In this document: positions 62,802-64,000 of the stretch, in pieces
Position numbering within the stretch: position 1 is the first letter of the stretch
Layout of the letters: every line of letters starts with the position of its first letter
Made by a program: the position numbers and the translations under genes
Notes under the pieces: generated by a model
Database searches by the model: none
Seen by the model: the letters and a program-made list of their open reading frames with translations, nothing else
What the model was told of the DNA's origin: nothing
NCBI RefSeq assembly: GCF_027942865.1
Contig: NC_134515.1
Span: 29,440,449 to 29,504,448 of the forward strand
DNA length: 64,000 bases
From: Odontesthes bonariensis
Lineage: Eukaryota; Chordata; Actinopteri; Atheriniformes; Atherinopsidae
Reading direction: 5' to 3'

Positions 62802-63397
62802 TGTTCGTTCTGTTCAGGTACTGCAACTCTAACGCATATTTTGTCAGGTTGTAAGGTTAGTCTGTCACAAGGCCGGTATACATGTCGACATGACCAAGTA
62901 TTAAGAAGCTAAAGATAAACAAAGATAAACGAAGGCAGGTACATTTAGGAGGGTCTTAGGTGAAGAGAGTGGCAATTCACTTTGTTCAAGAGGGGGAGAA
63001 AGTTAATAAGACGATAAGGAGGCACGGCAGCTTAGAGGATGCTTGTGATTGGGAGATGCAGGTATATTTAGGAGATAAGCTTGTTGTTTCCCAGGAAATA
63101 GCCTTTACAAATCTAAGGCCTGATATAGTCTTGTGGTCTAGGAGTAGAATGAGAGTCTATTTCATACAGCTGACTGTTCCTTGGGAGGAATTAGTAGCAG
63201 AGGCATATGAAAGGAAAAAGCTTAGATATGTGGAGTTGGGGGCAGAAGCAGAGCAGCGAGGATGGAAAGTTAGGATATGTCCAGTGGAAGTAGGATGTAC
63301 TACTATGATTTGTTGCAAAGTCTGTTGTCTCATTGTTGAGGGAGTTGGTTGTAAGTGGACAGAGTGTGATGAAAATAGTGTAGGAAGTGTCAGATGA
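62802..63397 (+). pseudogene. LINE CCHC knuckle and restriction-like endonuclease remnant
   Basis: CSFCSGTATLTHILSGC (62802-62852) fits C-x2-C-x7-H-x4-C. After a frame change, the frame 62960-63397 carries RPDIVLWSRSRMRVYFIQLT, VPWEELVAEAYERKKLRYVE, then RGWKVRICPVEVGC. This is the PD...ELT-type nuclease of RLE LINEs, but the acidic residue of ELT is Gln here. Separated from the RT block by stops, so inactive. Confidence 0.7.
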
Positions 63398-64000
63398 AGC
63401 AGTAAAATCCAGTCAGTGGATTTGGATTAGAAGAAGCAATGGTAGCTGGGGGCCCAGCAGGGGGAGCACCTAGGGTAAACAGACTCTTGGAAGAAAGAAA
63501 GGAAGAAATCCAGGATATATTTAAGTGGAGGGTGTGGCCCATGTGAGCCTTTTGAAACCAGGTGCCCATTTTAGGTGAGTTGGCCTTTATGGCCTTGTTT
63601 TTGCTGACATTTTTAGTGATTGTAGGACTGTTTAGGTGAGTTTGTCTGATGAATCTGCCGGTGTGTCTTGTCATGCCTCAACCTCTGTCACCCTTTATAC
63701 TTTCATTACCCCCTACCTGAACCAGGGTTTGTATCCCCACCTCGCTATGACTGGTGTGCAGTTGGTGAGAGGCTGGGGTAGCTTGTGGTTGTGGAAAAAA
63801 AGATGGTTGTTGTGGTGTGAGGAGCAGTGATGGGTGGCATTAGGGGAGTGACTCTGGGATGCCAGTGATCATTGTCTAGCCTCCTGGAGGTGTCATGGGC
63901 CCAAATAGACTAAACACTGATGAAAGGAGGTTTCCATCTAATGACCCCAATGACATAGTGGTCAGCACTGCTCACTGGTCTATATAGGGATTATAGGGAA

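Larger units (their letters stand above)
61375..64000 (+). mobile_element. RLE-type (R2/NeSL-like) LINE, 3' part to window edge
   Basis: Continues the piece at 60166-60340. It holds a reverse-transcriptase domain, a CCHC knuckle and a C-terminal restriction-like endonuclease, in the order typical of R2/R4/NeSL-clade elements rather than APE-type LINEs. After the last coding trace (63397) an untranslated tail runs to the window end. Frameshifts and stops throughout. It lies in the pou6f1 intron after exon 7, on the sense strand. Confidence 0.7.

Noticed and set aside
1-64000. tRNA, rRNA, CRISPR array, bacterial operon or viral gene signatures
   Set aside because: None seen on either strand; all repeats are microsatellites or eukaryotic transposons.

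Overview
This window is vertebrate nuclear DNA, most likely from a ray-finned (teleost) fish. Genes are split into small exons by GT-AG introns, many only about 100 bases long. The proteins are recognisable vertebrate ones. The intergenic DNA carries CA microsatellites, Tc1/mariner, PIF/Harbinger and TTAA-type DNA transposons, and several LINE families typical of fish. I saw no prokaryotic features, tRNA, rRNA or CRISPR array. Exon borders below were read by hand from splice signals, and reading phase was checked at every junction.

Layout, left to right. (1) 545-16907, minus: the 5' half of a DPP6/DPP10-family gene (single-pass, dipeptidyl-peptidase-like Kv4 auxiliary subunit). (2) 18.8-26.2 kb, plus: complete racgap1 (16 coding exons, 631 aa), with a CCAAT plus CDE/CHR-type cell-cycle promoter. 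(3) 27935-30463, minus: a complete five-exon gene for a DUF1295 (steroid 5-alpha-reductase-like) membrane protein. (4) 30.7-32.2 kb: a long-inverted-repeat element with a visible 6-bp target duplication. (5) 34143-36857, plus: complete bin2 (N-BAR protein). (6) 39486-42033, plus: complete smagp. (7) 47885-50817, minus: complete dazap2. (8) from 53374 to beyond the right edge, plus: the first seven coding exons of pou6f1; its POU-specific and homeodomain exons lie outside the window.

The order bin2-smagp-dazap2-pou6f1 and its relative orientations match the human 12q13 block as I remember it. The genes are not an operon and have separate jobs: cytokinesis (racgap1), membrane curvature (bin2), epithelial adhesion (smagp), stress-granule/Wnt adaptor (dazap2), neural transcription factor (pou6f1) and neuronal potassium-channel modulation (the DPP-like gene).

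The points most worth a second look are these. The DPP-like gene sits in the HOXC-linked paralogon, where mammals have no DPP6/10 member, so it may be a third ohnolog. A three-deep nest of transposons lies in the last visible pou6f1 intron: an RLE-type LINE holding a TTAA element, which holds a poly(A) retrocopy. The long-TIR element and the TTAA element both carry CRE-like promoter motifs. A bin2 mini-exon would give a BAR-only protein. A POU6F1-type binding site lies beside the likely pou6f1 first exon.
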